Assembly (NCBI GenBank): GCA_964615305.1
Contig: CAZTNA010000002.1
Span: forward strand, 310,001 to 374,000
Source: Bog-950 sp964615305
GTDB taxonomy: Bacteria > Bacteroidota > Bacteroidia > Chitinophagales > LD1
Reading direction: 5' to 3'
Length of the DNA stretch: 64,000 bases
Shown: positions 53,826 to 63,123 of the stretch, piece by piece
Position numbering within the stretch: position 1 is the first letter of the stretch
How the letters are laid out: each line of letters opens with the position of its first letter
Translations under genes and position numbers: made by a program
The notes under the pieces: generated by a model
The model's input: only the letters and a program-made list of their open reading frames with translations
Databases searched by the model: none
What the model was told of the DNA's origin: nothing

Positions 53826-54593
53826 ATGACCGATTTGAAACACAGGCTTACACTATTGTTCTTAGTAGTTACCACTCATCTTTTTTCGTGCTCAGTAGCT
53901 GTTAGGTCATTCTGCGAAACTGTTGACACACAACATGTGGTAGTTAAATGTGTAATAATTGATTCGGTGTTTCATGGCAGAAGACTACAAATTTTAGATG
54001 TAATTAAGGGCAACGAAAACAGAGATACAGTTACAGTTTGGAACGGAACAGATTTCGACTGCAACGGCCCGTGGTCATTGTCAGCAGAATACATGGGTAA
54101 CATAGGCGATACCTTATTGGCAGCATTAACTTTACTTGATAGCGTGCAAGAGCCCTGGCAGATTGTGGGAGATTACGTACGCTCCAATAATTTTGGATAC
54201 ACACCTGAGTTACAATTTTCTAATGATACACTCTTTGGTTTAATATCCGGTCTCGCATTTGGGCCATCTGAGTTAGCTGTTTGGAAATTATCTTACAATG
54301 ACTTTATAAATTACTGGAACGTTCACTCAAAAACTTGTTTTGGGTTGGTGGGCCTTACAGAAACAGGTATAGAAAGTTTTTATCTATATCCAAATCCTGT
54401 TACCGATGAAATTTTCTTCAGCCAAACACCAACGGGAACAGCTTATACTGTGTATAACATGTCAGGGGCGAAAGTAAAAACAGGTAAAGTGACTGGTGCC
54501 TCGCTTAAACTAAATGAGCTTAGCGCTGGTCTTTACTTCCTTGATCTGTATAACAATCAGTTGAGAAAACGATTCCGGTTCTTTAAAATGTAG
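53826..54593 (+). CDS. Secreted protein of unknown function with T9SS tail
   Basis: 255 residues. A signal sequence ends near 'FLVVTTHLFSCSVAVRSFC'. The central domain ('ETVDTQHVVVKCVIIDSVFHGRRLQILDVIKGNENRDTVTVWNGTDFDCNG') resembles the OB-like fold seen in other Bacteroidota surface proteins with a Cys near the start; no family is certain. The C-terminal T9SS domain reads 'YLYPNPVTDEIFFSQTPTGTAYTVYNMSGAKV...LSAGLYFLDLYNNQ'. It is 3 bases after the Rrf2 gene and may be read with it. Confidence 0.65.
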   Translation: MTDLKHRLTLLFLVVTTHLFSCSVAVRSFCETVDTQHVVVKCVIIDSVFHGRRLQILDVIKGNENRDTVTVWNGTDFDCNGPWSLSAEYMGNIGDTLLAALTLLDSVQEPWQIVGDYVRSNNFGYTPELQFSNDTLFGLISGLAFGPSELAVWKLSYNDFINYWNVHSKTCFGLVGLTETGIESFYLYPNPVTDEIFFSQTPTGTAYTVYNMSGAKVKTGKVTGASLKLNELSAGLYFLDLYNNQLRKRFRFFKM

Positions 54594-54755
54594 AGCACTC
54601 TTGATGATGTAGGTGTGCATGTAACCTTAACATAAATAACCATGCCTATTTAAACTTATAAACCACCGCCTTATTTAGCCAAAACCCTATAGGAATCAAT
54701 CATGAAGTGTTGGTATTTTATTGATTGTTTTTCTTCCTATTGTTACTATATAACG

Positions 54756-54812
54756 AATAAGTGACATTCTATGGTATTATGGCACTTATTAATTTAGAAA
54801 TTGTCTAAATTA
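54756..54812. promoter_or_regulatory. Two dyad symmetries before sufB (candidate operator)
   Basis: AATAAGTG (54756-54763) and CACTTATT (54783-54790) form one dyad. TAATTTAG (54790-54797) and CTAAATTA (54805-54812) form a second, whose 7-base centre is almost symmetric too. The second ends 31 bases before the sufB ATG. Their position fits an operator for a dimeric regulator such as the Rrf2 protein encoded nearby. Confidence 0.5.
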
Positions 54813-54843
54813 CCACAAAAGCTATTACATTCGCTCCTCAATT

Positions 54844-56289
54844 ATGAGTGACAGCGATAAAATAATAGACGAGGTAGTAGGAACCGATTACAAATACGGT
54901 TTCGTAACCAATATCGAACAGGAGTTTGCCGATAAGGGTCTTAATGAAGACATTGTACGTTTTATTTCAGCCAAAAAGAACGAACCGGAATGGATGTTAG
55001 AATGGCGTTTAAAGGCGTTTCGTGCCTGGCTGCAAATGGCCGAGCCCGCCTGGCAAAACGTTCATTTCCCTAAAATCAATTTTCAGGATATTATCTACTA
55101 CGCGGCTCCCAAGAAGAAAAAGGAGATCAAAAGCTTAGATGATGTTGACCCCGAAATACGTGCTACCTACGATAAACTCGGTATTCCCATTCAAGAGCAA
55201 AAACTACTGGCGGGTGTTGCCGTTGACTATGTAATGGATAGTGAAAGTGTAATTACCACTTTCCGCGAGTCGCTGAAAGAAAAAGGAATAATCTTCTGCT
55301 CAATTTCAGAAGCCATACGTGAGCACGGAGATTTGGTAAGGCTGTACCTCGGTAGTGTAGTGCCTCAGCGTGATAACTATTATGCTGCACTAAACAGTGC
55401 TGTGTTTAGCGATGGCAGTTTTGTTTATATACCTAAAGGAGTTCGTTGCCCTATGGAGCTTAGCACCTACTTCCGCATTAATGCCGAAAACACAGGTCAG
55501 TTCGAGCGCACGCTCATTATTGCCGATGAAGGAAGCTATGTGAGTTACTTAGAAGGCTGCACGGCACCACAACGCGATGAAAATCAGCTGCACGCTGCAG
55601 TGGTGGAGTTAGTAACGCACGATAATGCGGAGATAAAATACAGCACTGTACAAAACTGGTACCCAGGCGATAAAGAGGGCAAAGGAGGCATCTACAATTT
55701 TGTAACAAAACGTGGTATGTGTAAAGGTGTAAACTCAAAAATTAGTTGGACCCAGGTTGAAACCGGAAGTGCCATAACGTGGAAATACCCATCTTGTATT
55801 TTAAAAGGCGATAATTCTATTGGAGAGTTCTATTCCGTGGCTGTTACCAATAATTTTCAGCAAGCTGATACTGGTACAAAAATGATTCATATTGGCAAAA
55901 ATACACGTAGCCGTATTGTCAGCAAAGGTATTAGTGCCGGTAAATCGCAAAACAGTTATCGTGGTCAAGTGCAGGTACATAAAACAGCTGACAATGCTTA
56001 CAACTTTTCTCAGTGCGACAGTTTACTCATAGGCGATAAATGCGGGGCACATACTTTTCCGTATTTAGAAATAAAGAATAACACCGGAAAAGTAGAACAC
56101 GAAGCCACTACCTCCAAAATTGGAGAAGACCTGTTGTTTTACTGCAACCAACGTGGCTTAACCGATGAAGAAGCTGTAAGCATGATTATTAATGGTTACT
56201 GTAAAGAAGTATTTCAACATTTACCCATGGAGTTTATGGTAGAAGCGCAAAAGCTGTTATCAATCAGTCTGGAGGGAAGCGTGGGGTAA
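54844..56289 (+). CDS. sufB: Fe-S cluster assembly scaffold SufB
   Basis: 481 residues, the normal length. Family landmarks include 'EPEWMLEWRLKAFRAW', 'SVVPQRDNYYAALNSAVFSDGSFVYIPKGVRCPMELSTYFRINAENTGQFERTLIIADEGSYVSYLEGCTAPQRDENQLHAAVVEL' and 'ISAGKSQNSYRGQVQV'. It forms the SufBCD complex that builds Fe-S clusters in the cytoplasm. First gene of the suf operon. Confidence 0.96.
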   Translation: MSDSDKIIDEVVGTDYKYGFVTNIEQEFADKGLNEDIVRFISAKKNEPEWMLEWRLKAFRAWLQMAEPAWQNVHFPKINFQDIIYYAAPKKKKEIKSLDDVDPEIRATYDKLGIPIQEQKLLAGVAVDYVMDSESVITTFRESLKEKGIIFCSISEAIREHGDLVRLYLGSVVPQRDNYYAALNSAVFSDGSFVYIPKGVRCPMELSTYFRINAENTGQFERTLIIADEGSYVSYLEGCTAPQRDENQLHAAVVELVTHDNAEIKYSTVQNWYPGDKEGKGGIYNFVTKRGMCKGVNSKISWTQVETGSAITWKYPSCILKGDNSIGEFYSVAVTNNFQQADTGTKMIHIGKNTRSRIVSKGISAGKSQNSYRGQVQVHKTADNAYNFSQCDSLLIGDKCGAHTFPYLEIKNNTGKVEHEATTSKIGEDLLFYCNQRGLTDEEAVSMIINGYCKEVFQHLPMEFMVEAQKLLSISLEGSVG

Positions 56290-56302
56290 TTTAATTTGCA
56301 GA

Positions 56303-56500
56303 ATGATTTTGAAATTATACCGAGCATACAAAACCGGCAAAACCATTTATTCAAAAATACTAAAACCATTTTATCAAGAATTAAAGAAAGACGCAGACGA
56401 ATATCATGCGCAACAAAAATTAAACAAGAAGAAAAATAAGACACGAAATGTTAAGCATAAAAAATTTAAACGTAGGAATAGCCAACAAGCAAATACTTAA
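56303..56500 (+). CDS. Small basic protein ORF between sufB and sufC (uncertain)
   Basis: A 65-codon ORF, 'MILKLYRAYKTGKTIYSKILKPFYQELKKDADEYHAQQKL...', very basic, filling the 158-base gap between sufB and sufC and overlapping sufC by 53 bases. The first ~45 residues look protein-like; the tail is lysine/asparagine-rich and shares DNA with the sufC start. It may be a real small protein or chance. No family known to me. Confidence 0.35.
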   Translation: MILKLYRAYKTGKTIYSKILKPFYQELKKDADEYHAQQKLNKKKNKTRNVKHKKFKRRNSQQANT

Positions 56501-57203
56501 AGATTTTAATCTTGAAATAAAACCCGGTGAGGTACACGCCATCATGGGTCCAAACGGCACAGGCAAATCTACATTAGCCGCTACTTTAGCCGGAAAAGAA
56601 GATTATGAAGTACTATCGGGCGAAGTAAATTTCCATGGTAAAAATTTACTGGAAATGGGAGCTGATGAACGTGCACGTGAAGGAGTTTTTCTGGCATTTC
56701 AATATCCTGTAGAAATACCTGGAGTAAGTACTACCAACTTTATGAAGGCAGCAGTAAATGCTAAGCGTAAGCATAATGGTTTGGGTCCATTGGATGCCAA
56801 AGATTTTTTAAAACTAATGAACGAAAAATCAGCTTTGGTTGAAATTAAGCGTGAATTTTTGAGCAGAAGTATAAATGAAGGCTTTAGCGGAGGCGAAAAA
56901 AAACGTAACGAGATATTTCAAATGGCCATGTTGGAGCCATCACTATGTGTGTTGGATGAAACCGATTCAGGGCTTGATATAGACGCACTTCGTATAGTAG
57001 CTAATGGAGTAAACAAACTGCGTGATAACAACCGCAGCTTTTTGGTAATTACTCACTATCAACGGTTGCTCAACTATATAGTACCAGATTATGTACACGT
57101 AATGTTTGGTGGACGAATTTTAAAGAGCGGTGGTAAAGAGTTAGCGTTAAAGTTGGAGGCTGAAGGTTACGACTGGGTAAAAGAAGAAGTAGCAGTTATT
57201 TAA
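56448..57203 (+). CDS. sufC: Fe-S cluster assembly ATPase SufC
   Basis: 251 residues, ABC-type ATPase: Walker A 'MGPNGTGKSTLAATLAGKEDYEV', Q-loop 'FLAFQYPVEIPGVS', signature 'FSGGEKKRNEIFQMAML' and Walker B 'LCVLDETDSGLDIDAL'. It drives conformational change of SufBCD. It precedes sufD by 15 bases. Confidence 0.96.
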   Translation: MLSIKNLNVGIANKQILKDFNLEIKPGEVHAIMGPNGTGKSTLAATLAGKEDYEVLSGEVNFHGKNLLEMGADERAREGVFLAFQYPVEIPGVSTTNFMKAAVNAKRKHNGLGPLDAKDFLKLMNEKSALVEIKREFLSRSINEGFSGGEKKRNEIFQMAMLEPSLCVLDETDSGLDIDALRIVANGVNKLRDNNRSFLVITHYQRLLNYIVPDYVHVMFGGRILKSGGKELALKLEAEGYDWVKEEVAVI

Positions 57204-57218
57204 TAACACAAGAAGATC

Positions 57219-58523
57219 ATGGAACTGAATAAAGATTTTCACTCATTAGAAAATAACTTTGCCATAGAAAGTATCCCACTTCGAAAAAATGCACTTGAAG
57301 CATTCGAAAAGTTGGGCATCCCTTCCATCAGGCACGAAGAATGGAAGTATACTAACATTAAGGCAAAATTAAAGCAAGAGTTATCGCTTATAACAACAGA
57401 ATCAGAGGTTAATGCAGCCGTAAAGAGCTATTTATCTAGTTTACCACCTTATGCTTTCCGGCTTACTTTTCTTAACGGTGTTTTTCACCCAGAGCTAAGC
57501 ATTGTCCCTGACCTGAAAGGAGTTACCGTTTGCAGTTTAAAAACGGCTTTTGAAGACCAGTCTGAACTTACAAACAAACATTTTGGTAAGTTAGTAAACT
57601 ACAGTGAAGAGCATTTCGCAGCGTTAAACACTGCTTTTGTAAATGATGGAGCATTTATCTACGTTCAAAAAAATGTTGTAGTTACAGAGCCCATTTATCT
57701 ACAGTATTTTTTCACTGCTACCGATGTTAATGCATTTACACAAACAAGAAATTTAGTGATACTTGACGAAGGGGCATCACTCCAGTTGGCAGAAGATTTT
57801 CGTAATGCAAGCAACATTTCGGTACAATACAATCATGTAGCTGAAATGTATGTAGATAAAAACGCTAAGTTGGAAGTTGTAAAACTGCAAATGGAAGTAA
57901 GTAATGCCATCGGGATACATACTTTAGAAAGCAGGGTAGAGCGCCATGGTCATTTTGGTGCAGCCACTATCACATTCTCATCGCCTAACACCGGAACCGG
58001 CAACTCAATCATTCGCAATAATGTTACCTCTCGTTTGGTGGGAGAAGGCGCACATGCCGATTTTGCAGGGTTGTACTTTGGCAAAGAAACTGCACATATA
58101 GATAACCATATACTTGTTGACCATATTGCGCCCAATTGTACTAGCAATCAACTTTACAAAGGAGTACTGAACCATGAATCTACCGGAGTATTTAATGGAA
58201 AAATTTTTGTAAAACCCGATGCACAAAAAACTAATGCATTTCAATCGAGTAAGGCACTGCTACTATCAAATGAAGCTAGCATCAACAGCAAGCCACAATT
58301 AGAAATTTTTGCCGATGATGTAAAGTGCAGCCATGGTGCTGCCATTGGGCAATTAGATGAAAACGCACTTTTTTATCTGATGGCTCGTGGAGTAAGTAAA
58401 GAAGAAGCTACTCAGATATTGACTTACGCATTTGCCCATGAGGTAATAGATCATGTACACAGCAAACCTATTCGTCAATTTCTCTGCGACAAACTGAAAG
58501 ACGAACTGCAATTGAATTTTTAA
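57219..58523 (+). CDS. sufD: Fe-S cluster assembly protein SufD
   Basis: 434 residues. The N-terminal part contains 'GIPSIRHEEWKYTNIKAKL', and the beta-helix core contains 'HIDNHILVDHIAPNCTSNQLYKGVLNHESTGVFNGKIFVKPDAQKTNAFQSSKALLLSNEASINSKPQLEIFADDVKCSHGAAIGQLDENALFYLMARGVSKEEA', the shared SufBD signature. Partner of SufB and SufC. Confidence 0.95.
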   Translation: MELNKDFHSLENNFAIESIPLRKNALEAFEKLGIPSIRHEEWKYTNIKAKLKQELSLITTESEVNAAVKSYLSSLPPYAFRLTFLNGVFHPELSIVPDLKGVTVCSLKTAFEDQSELTNKHFGKLVNYSEEHFAALNTAFVNDGAFIYVQKNVVVTEPIYLQYFFTATDVNAFTQTRNLVILDEGASLQLAEDFRNASNISVQYNHVAEMYVDKNAKLEVVKLQMEVSNAIGIHTLESRVERHGHFGAATITFSSPNTGTGNSIIRNNVTSRLVGEGAHADFAGLYFGKETAHIDNHILVDHIAPNCTSNQLYKGVLNHESTGVFNGKIFVKPDAQKTNAFQSSKALLLSNEASINSKPQLEIFADDVKCSHGAAIGQLDENALFYLMARGVSKEEATQILTYAFAHEVIDHVHSKPIRQFLCDKLKDELQLNF

Positions 58524-58544
58524 CACATAAAAAGCGCTGTAACC

Positions 58545-59759
58545 ATGTTTAATGTAGATTCTGTCCGCGCTCAATTTCCCATCCTTCATCAGCAAGTTAA
58601 TGGCAAGCAGCTTATTTACTTCGACAATGCTGCAACCTCACAAAAACCAATTGCAGTCATCAACGCCATAGATAGCTATTATAGAGAATACAATAGCAAT
58701 ATTCATAGAGGGGCACATCATTTAGCACAGTTAGCTACTGATAAGTATGAGGAATCCCGAAGAATTGTTGCAGAACATATAAACGCCAATGAACGAGAAG
58801 TAAATTTTGTTCGAGGTACAACAGAAGCGGTTAACCTCGTAGCTACTTCCTACGGAAGAAAATTTATTCAAGAGGGTGATGAGATTGTTGTGAGTGAAAT
58901 GGAACACCATAGCAATATTGTTCCATGGCAAATGTTGTGTAAAGAAAAAGGAGCTACGCTCAAAGTGATTCCTATCAATGATGCAGGCGAATTGATTTAT
59001 GATGAATACCTGAAACTGCTTTCACCAAAAACAAAGATTGTTTCTGTAGCACATACTTCCAATGCACTTGGCACTATTCATCCGGTGAAAGAAATGATTA
59101 AGGAAGCGCACAAGGTGGGAGCTGTTGTTTTTATTGATGGAGCGCAGGCGTTGCCACACAGAAAAGTGGATGTAAAAGATTTGGATTGCGATTTTCTCGG
59201 ATTCAGCGGACACAAAATTTTTGCAGGAACGGGTATTGGAATTCTTTATGGCAAAGCAGAGTTACTTGAGAAAATGAACCCTTACATGGGTGGTGGCGAA
59301 ATGATAAAGAACGTTTCTTTTAAGGGAACTACATACAACGAGCTGCCTTATAAATTCGAAGCAGGCACTCCGCATATTGAAGGAGGAATTTCTCTCGGTG
59401 CTGCCATTAGTTACATCAACGAAGTTGGTGTAGAAAAAATAGCTGCTTATGAACATGAATTGTTGGAATACGCTACAGAAAAGTTGTTGCAGATAGAAGG
59501 GCTGCGTATTGTCGGCACTTCTAAAAACAAATCATCCGTCATCTCTTTTTTGATAGGCAACATTCATCCTTACGACTTAGGAGTTCTTCTGAATGAACAA
59601 GGCATTGCCATCCGCACCGGTCATCATTGCTGCCAGCCATTGATGGATAGATTGGGTATTGAAGGTACTTGCCGCGCCTCGTTTGCTTTCTACAATACAA
59701 AAGAAGAGATAGATACTTTTGTAAAAGCCCTCACTAAAGCTGCGAAAGTTCTTTCGTAG
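58545..59759 (+). CDS. sufS: Cysteine desulfurase SufS
   Basis: 404 residues of the group II desulfurase type: 'EMEHHSNIVPWQ', 'VFIDGAQALPHRKVDVKDLDCDFLGFSGHKIFAGTGIGILYGK' (PLP Lys in SGHK) and 'RTGHHCCQPLMDRLGIEGTCRASFAFYNT' with the catalytic Cys in the GxxxTCRAS segment. It supplies persulfide sulfur to SufBCD. No sufE or sufU gene is seen beside it. Confidence 0.95.
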   Translation: MFNVDSVRAQFPILHQQVNGKQLIYFDNAATSQKPIAVINAIDSYYREYNSNIHRGAHHLAQLATDKYEESRRIVAEHINANEREVNFVRGTTEAVNLVATSYGRKFIQEGDEIVVSEMEHHSNIVPWQMLCKEKGATLKVIPINDAGELIYDEYLKLLSPKTKIVSVAHTSNALGTIHPVKEMIKEAHKVGAVVFIDGAQALPHRKVDVKDLDCDFLGFSGHKIFAGTGIGILYGKAELLEKMNPYMGGGEMIKNVSFKGTTYNELPYKFEAGTPHIEGGISLGAAISYINEVGVEKIAAYEHELLEYATEKLLQIEGLRIVGTSKNKSSVISFLIGNIHPYDLGVLLNEQGIAIRTGHHCCQPLMDRLGIEGTCRASFAFYNTKEEIDTFVKALTKAAKVLS

Positions 59760-59816
59760 TTTTTCATTGCTCAATACGGGTTGATTTGTTTACTTTTAGT
59801 GCCAAAATCATTTGCC

Positions 59817-60890
59817 ATGAAAGACTTTTCCTATATCGTTTTTTGCGTTTGTGTTTTGACGCTCGCTGCTTGCAAAAAAGACACTCCTGATTGCGTAAAA
59901 GTTGTAACCGAAGCTACAGGTAGTATTGATGGCGCTACTACTTGGGATGCGTGTCACATTTATCATGTTACCAATCAATTGGTGGTAAAAGCAACACTCA
60001 CTATAGAACCGGAAACCATTGTCAAATTAGATGCAGGGGCATCAATAACAGTAACTTCCGGAAAAATTGTAGCCGAAGGCAAATCAGACGGAATGATTGT
60101 ATTCACCTCCTGGAAAGACGATAATGCAGGGGGCGATAACAATGCCGATGGTAGCGCAACAACTCCTGCTGCGGGTGACTGGAAATCAATAACGCTTGGT
60201 CATAGTAGCGATAACAAGTTTAACTTCTGTAAAGTTATGTACGGTGCGGGAAGCCAAACTCCTTACTGGTCAGTTGTATTGGGTTTTGGTGACGGGGCTA
60301 ATAACTCGCTTACTAATTCTGTGATTGCAAATAATACAGGTGCAGCAGACCAAAGCGCAGGCGCGGTAGATATGACTCAATCGCCTGTAGGAACAATAGC
60401 TTCGGCAAATACTTTCTATAACAACTTTCGCCCTATAGCTATCAGTAACGTTATCAATTTCGATTTGCTCAGTGTGTTTCATAACCCCGATAACCCGAGT
60501 CAGACCAACGTTTCGAATGGTGTATTCATACACGTTTACCTTACTGCTCCTACTTCAGTTCCAGATATTACTTATCTCGAAGATGAAGTACCTTTTGTTT
60601 TTGCAAGTGATGCGAGTTATACCATACCGGCACTTTCAAAAATTATTTTGGGACCCGAAGTTGTTTTCAAATTCGGCCCTTCGTTCACTTTAAATGCGGG
60701 TGATGAAAGCCAGATTGTAAACCGCTCTTCACCGGGTGTAAGATTTACTTCCATAAAGGACGATTCGGTAAGAGGCGATACAAATGGCGATGGAGTTGCT
60801 TCGGCACCCGCCAACGGAGACTGGGATGGAATATGGAACACCGCGTTGGGCGATTATTTCGATTGGCCGAACATTGCTTACGACAACTAA
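59817..60890 (+). CDS. Lipoprotein with parallel beta-helix-like domain, unknown function
   Basis: About 357 residues from ATG 59817 (MKDFSYIVFCVCVLTLAACKKD, lipobox LAAC); the frame is open from 59781. The body has repeated beta turns: 'GATTWDACHIYHVTNQLVVKATLTIEPETIVKLDAGASITVTSGKIVAEGKSDGMIVFTSWKDD', 'NGDGVASAPANGDWDGI', resembling surface right-handed beta-helix proteins. Asp/Gly-rich loops (DDNAGGDNNADGS, RGDTNGDG) may bind Ca2+. Likely on the outer membrane. Function unknown. Confidence 0.65.
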   Translation: MKDFSYIVFCVCVLTLAACKKDTPDCVKVVTEATGSIDGATTWDACHIYHVTNQLVVKATLTIEPETIVKLDAGASITVTSGKIVAEGKSDGMIVFTSWKDDNAGGDNNADGSATTPAAGDWKSITLGHSSDNKFNFCKVMYGAGSQTPYWSVVLGFGDGANNSLTNSVIANNTGAADQSAGAVDMTQSPVGTIASANTFYNNFRPIAISNVINFDLLSVFHNPDNPSQTNVSNGVFIHVYLTAPTSVPDITYLEDEVPFVFASDASYTIPALSKIILGPEVVFKFGPSFTLNAGDESQIVNRSSPGVRFTSIKDDSVRGDTNGDGVASAPANGDWDGIWNTALGDYFDWPNIAYDN

Positions 60891-60909
60891 ATTTGTTTAT
60901 TGCAGTTGA

Positions 60910-62040
60910 ATGAAAGTTATCATCCTTGGTTCTGCTCATCCGCTGCGCGGTGGTTTGGCTTCTTATAATGAGCGCTTGGCGCGCGAGTTTTTACGTCAGG
61001 GGCACAGCGTGCAGATTTACACATTCAGTTTGCAGTATCCCGAGTTTTTGTTTCCGGGAACATCTCAATACAGCGACCAACCCGCACCTGATGATTTGTA
61101 TATCCATGTAAAGGTTAACTCCGTAAATCCGTTTAACTGGTATAGTGTTGGCAAAGAGATTGCGAAGCTGAATGCTGATTTACTGATTGTAAAATTCTGG
61201 CTGCCATTTATGGCACCCGCATTGGGCAAAATCTCACGTATTGTTAAGAAGAACGGCAAAACAAAAGTCATCTCTATTCTCGACAACATTATACCACACG
61301 AAAAAAGGATAGGTGATTTTTTCCTCGCCAAGTATTTCGCAAATAGTGTGGATGGTTTTATTGCGATGAGCGAATCAGTTTTGGATGACTTAAAAAAGTT
61401 CGACACAAAAAAACCGCGCGCATTTTCACCGCATCCGCTCTTCGATAATTTTGGTGAAGCCATTACCAAAACTGAAGCATATGAGAAATTAGGACTTGCT
61501 ATTAATGAAGAATACATTTTGTTCTTTGGTTTTATTCGCGATTACAAAGGCCTCGATTTGCTTCTGCAAGCCATGGCAGATGAACGTGTGCGCCAGCTGA
61601 ATGTAAAACTGATTGTTGCAGGAGAGTTTTATACTGATGCAAAACCTTATGCCGACTTAATTCAACAACTTGGCATTCGTGAAAAACTGATTCTTAAAAC
61701 AGATTTTATTCCCGACAATGAAGTGCGGAATTATTTCTGCGCTGCCGATATGGTAGTGCAGCCTTATAAACATGCTACACAAAGTGGTGTTACGCAAATC
61801 TGTTATCACTTCGACAGGCCCATGCTGGTAACAAATGTAGGCGGCTTGCCTGAAATTGTGCCGAACGGAAAAGTAGGTTATGTGGTAGAACCCAATCCAA
61901 CATCTATTGCCGATGCGCTGATTGATTTTTACAGCAACCACATGGAGTTCAAAATGCGCGACAACATCAGGATTGAAAAAAAGAAATATGCCTGGAGCGA
62001 AATGCTAAACAAGATTCTTGATATTAAAAATAAATTATAA
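60910..62040 (+). CDS. GT4-type glycosyltransferase
   Basis: 376 residues with the GT-B fold: N-terminal 'ILGSAHPLRGGLASYNERLAREFLRQGHSVQIYTF', C-terminal domain 'YILFFGFIRDYKGLDLLLQAMADERVRQLNVKLIVAGEFY' and the nucleotide-sugar region 'VVQPYKHATQSGVTQICYHFDRPMLVTNVGGLPEIVPNGKVGYVVEPNP'. It probably adds a sugar to surface glycan. Donor and acceptor are unknown. 52 bases precede the kinase gene, a likely co-transcribed partner. Confidence 0.85.
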   Translation: MKVIILGSAHPLRGGLASYNERLAREFLRQGHSVQIYTFSLQYPEFLFPGTSQYSDQPAPDDLYIHVKVNSVNPFNWYSVGKEIAKLNADLLIVKFWLPFMAPALGKISRIVKKNGKTKVISILDNIIPHEKRIGDFFLAKYFANSVDGFIAMSESVLDDLKKFDTKKPRAFSPHPLFDNFGEAITKTEAYEKLGLAINEEYILFFGFIRDYKGLDLLLQAMADERVRQLNVKLIVAGEFYTDAKPYADLIQQLGIREKLILKTDFIPDNEVRNYFCAADMVVQPYKHATQSGVTQICYHFDRPMLVTNVGGLPEIVPNGKVGYVVEPNPTSIADALIDFYSNHMEFKMRDNIRIEKKKYAWSEMLNKILDIKNKL

Positions 62041-62092
62041 CCATGTTATGCAAGAATTCTAAACTGTCAACTGTAAACTGTAAACTTGTAGT

Positions 62093-63115
62093 ATGATTTA
62101 TAGAAGTAAAGCACCTCTGCGGCTTGGTTTAGCCGGAGGAGGTACCGATGTATCTCCTTATTCTGATTTATACGGTGGAGCAATTTTAAACATAACTATA
62201 GGCATGTATGCCTACGCAACTATAAAACCTTTGAGCGGCAACAAAATCCATCTCAAGGCTATTGACAGAAATGAAGAGCTAGCTCTTACTACAGGAAAAA
62301 AGTTGCCGATAAATGGCAAACTTGATTTAGCAAAGGGAGTTTATAATCGTGTTATAAAAGAGTTTGTAAAAAAGCCTCTTTCGTTTGAACTAACAACTTA
62401 TGTTGATGCCCCCCCAGGTTCCGGGCTAGGGTCATCATCTACTTTGGTTGTTGCAATTTTAGGGGCATTTGTAGAATGGTTAAAACTCCCATTAGGCGAA
62501 TACGACATTGCCCATTTAGCCTATCAAATTGAGCGCGAAGATTTAGGCATGCATGGTGGAAAACAAGACCAGTATGCAGCTACATTTGGAGGTGTAAATT
62601 ACATGGAGTTCTATGCTAACGACAAAGTAATTGTAAACCCACTACGGGTAAAAGATAAATGGCTGCACGAACTGGAAAATAACCTTGTGTTGTTTTTTAC
62701 AGAAACCTCTCGTCTTTCATCAGAGATTATTAAAAAACAAAGCGACAACGTAAAGAAGAAGAATTCAAAAAGTATTGAGGCCATGCACAGTTTAAAAGAG
62801 CAAAGCGTGCGTATGAAAGAGGCGTTACTTAAAGGTGAGATTGATAGCATAGGTAAGATTCTCCATTATGGCTGGGAACACAAAAAAGCAATGGCTGATG
62901 GTATCAGCAACCCGCAAATTGAAACGATATACAACACAGCAATAAAAGCAGGTGCTACCGGAGGAAAAATCTCCGGAGCTGGTGGAGGTGGGTTTATGAT
63001 CTTCTATGCCCCATACAACAACAAGTTTAAGGTTATTGAAACGTTAAACAAACTGGGAGGTAAGGTTATGCGTTACAACTTTACCTCACACGGTCTTACC
63101 ACATGGACTGTATAA
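62093..63115 (+). CDS. hddA: GHMP kinase, D-glycero-D-manno-heptose 7-phosphate kinase-like
   Basis: 340 residues. The start 'MIYRSKAPLRLGLAGGGTDVSPYSDLYGGAILNITIGMYAYATIKP' is the HddA-type signature. The GHMP ATP loop is 'DAPPGSGLGSSSTLVVAILGAF', with 'YQIEREDLGMHGGKQDQYAATFGGVNYMEF' and C-terminal 'GGKISGAGGGGFMIFYAP'. It phosphorylates a heptose 7-phosphate (or a related sugar) on the path to a GDP-heptose. The neighbouring glycosyltransferase supports a role in surface sugars. The exact substrate is inferred. Confidence 0.78.
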   Translation: MIYRSKAPLRLGLAGGGTDVSPYSDLYGGAILNITIGMYAYATIKPLSGNKIHLKAIDRNEELALTTGKKLPINGKLDLAKGVYNRVIKEFVKKPLSFELTTYVDAPPGSGLGSSSTLVVAILGAFVEWLKLPLGEYDIAHLAYQIEREDLGMHGGKQDQYAATFGGVNYMEFYANDKVIVNPLRVKDKWLHELENNLVLFFTETSRLSSEIIKKQSDNVKKKNSKSIEAMHSLKEQSVRMKEALLKGEIDSIGKILHYGWEHKKAMADGISNPQIETIYNTAIKAGATGGKISGAGGGGFMIFYAPYNNKFKVIETLNKLGGKVMRYNFTSHGLTTWTV

Positions 63116-63123
63116 ATAAACTA

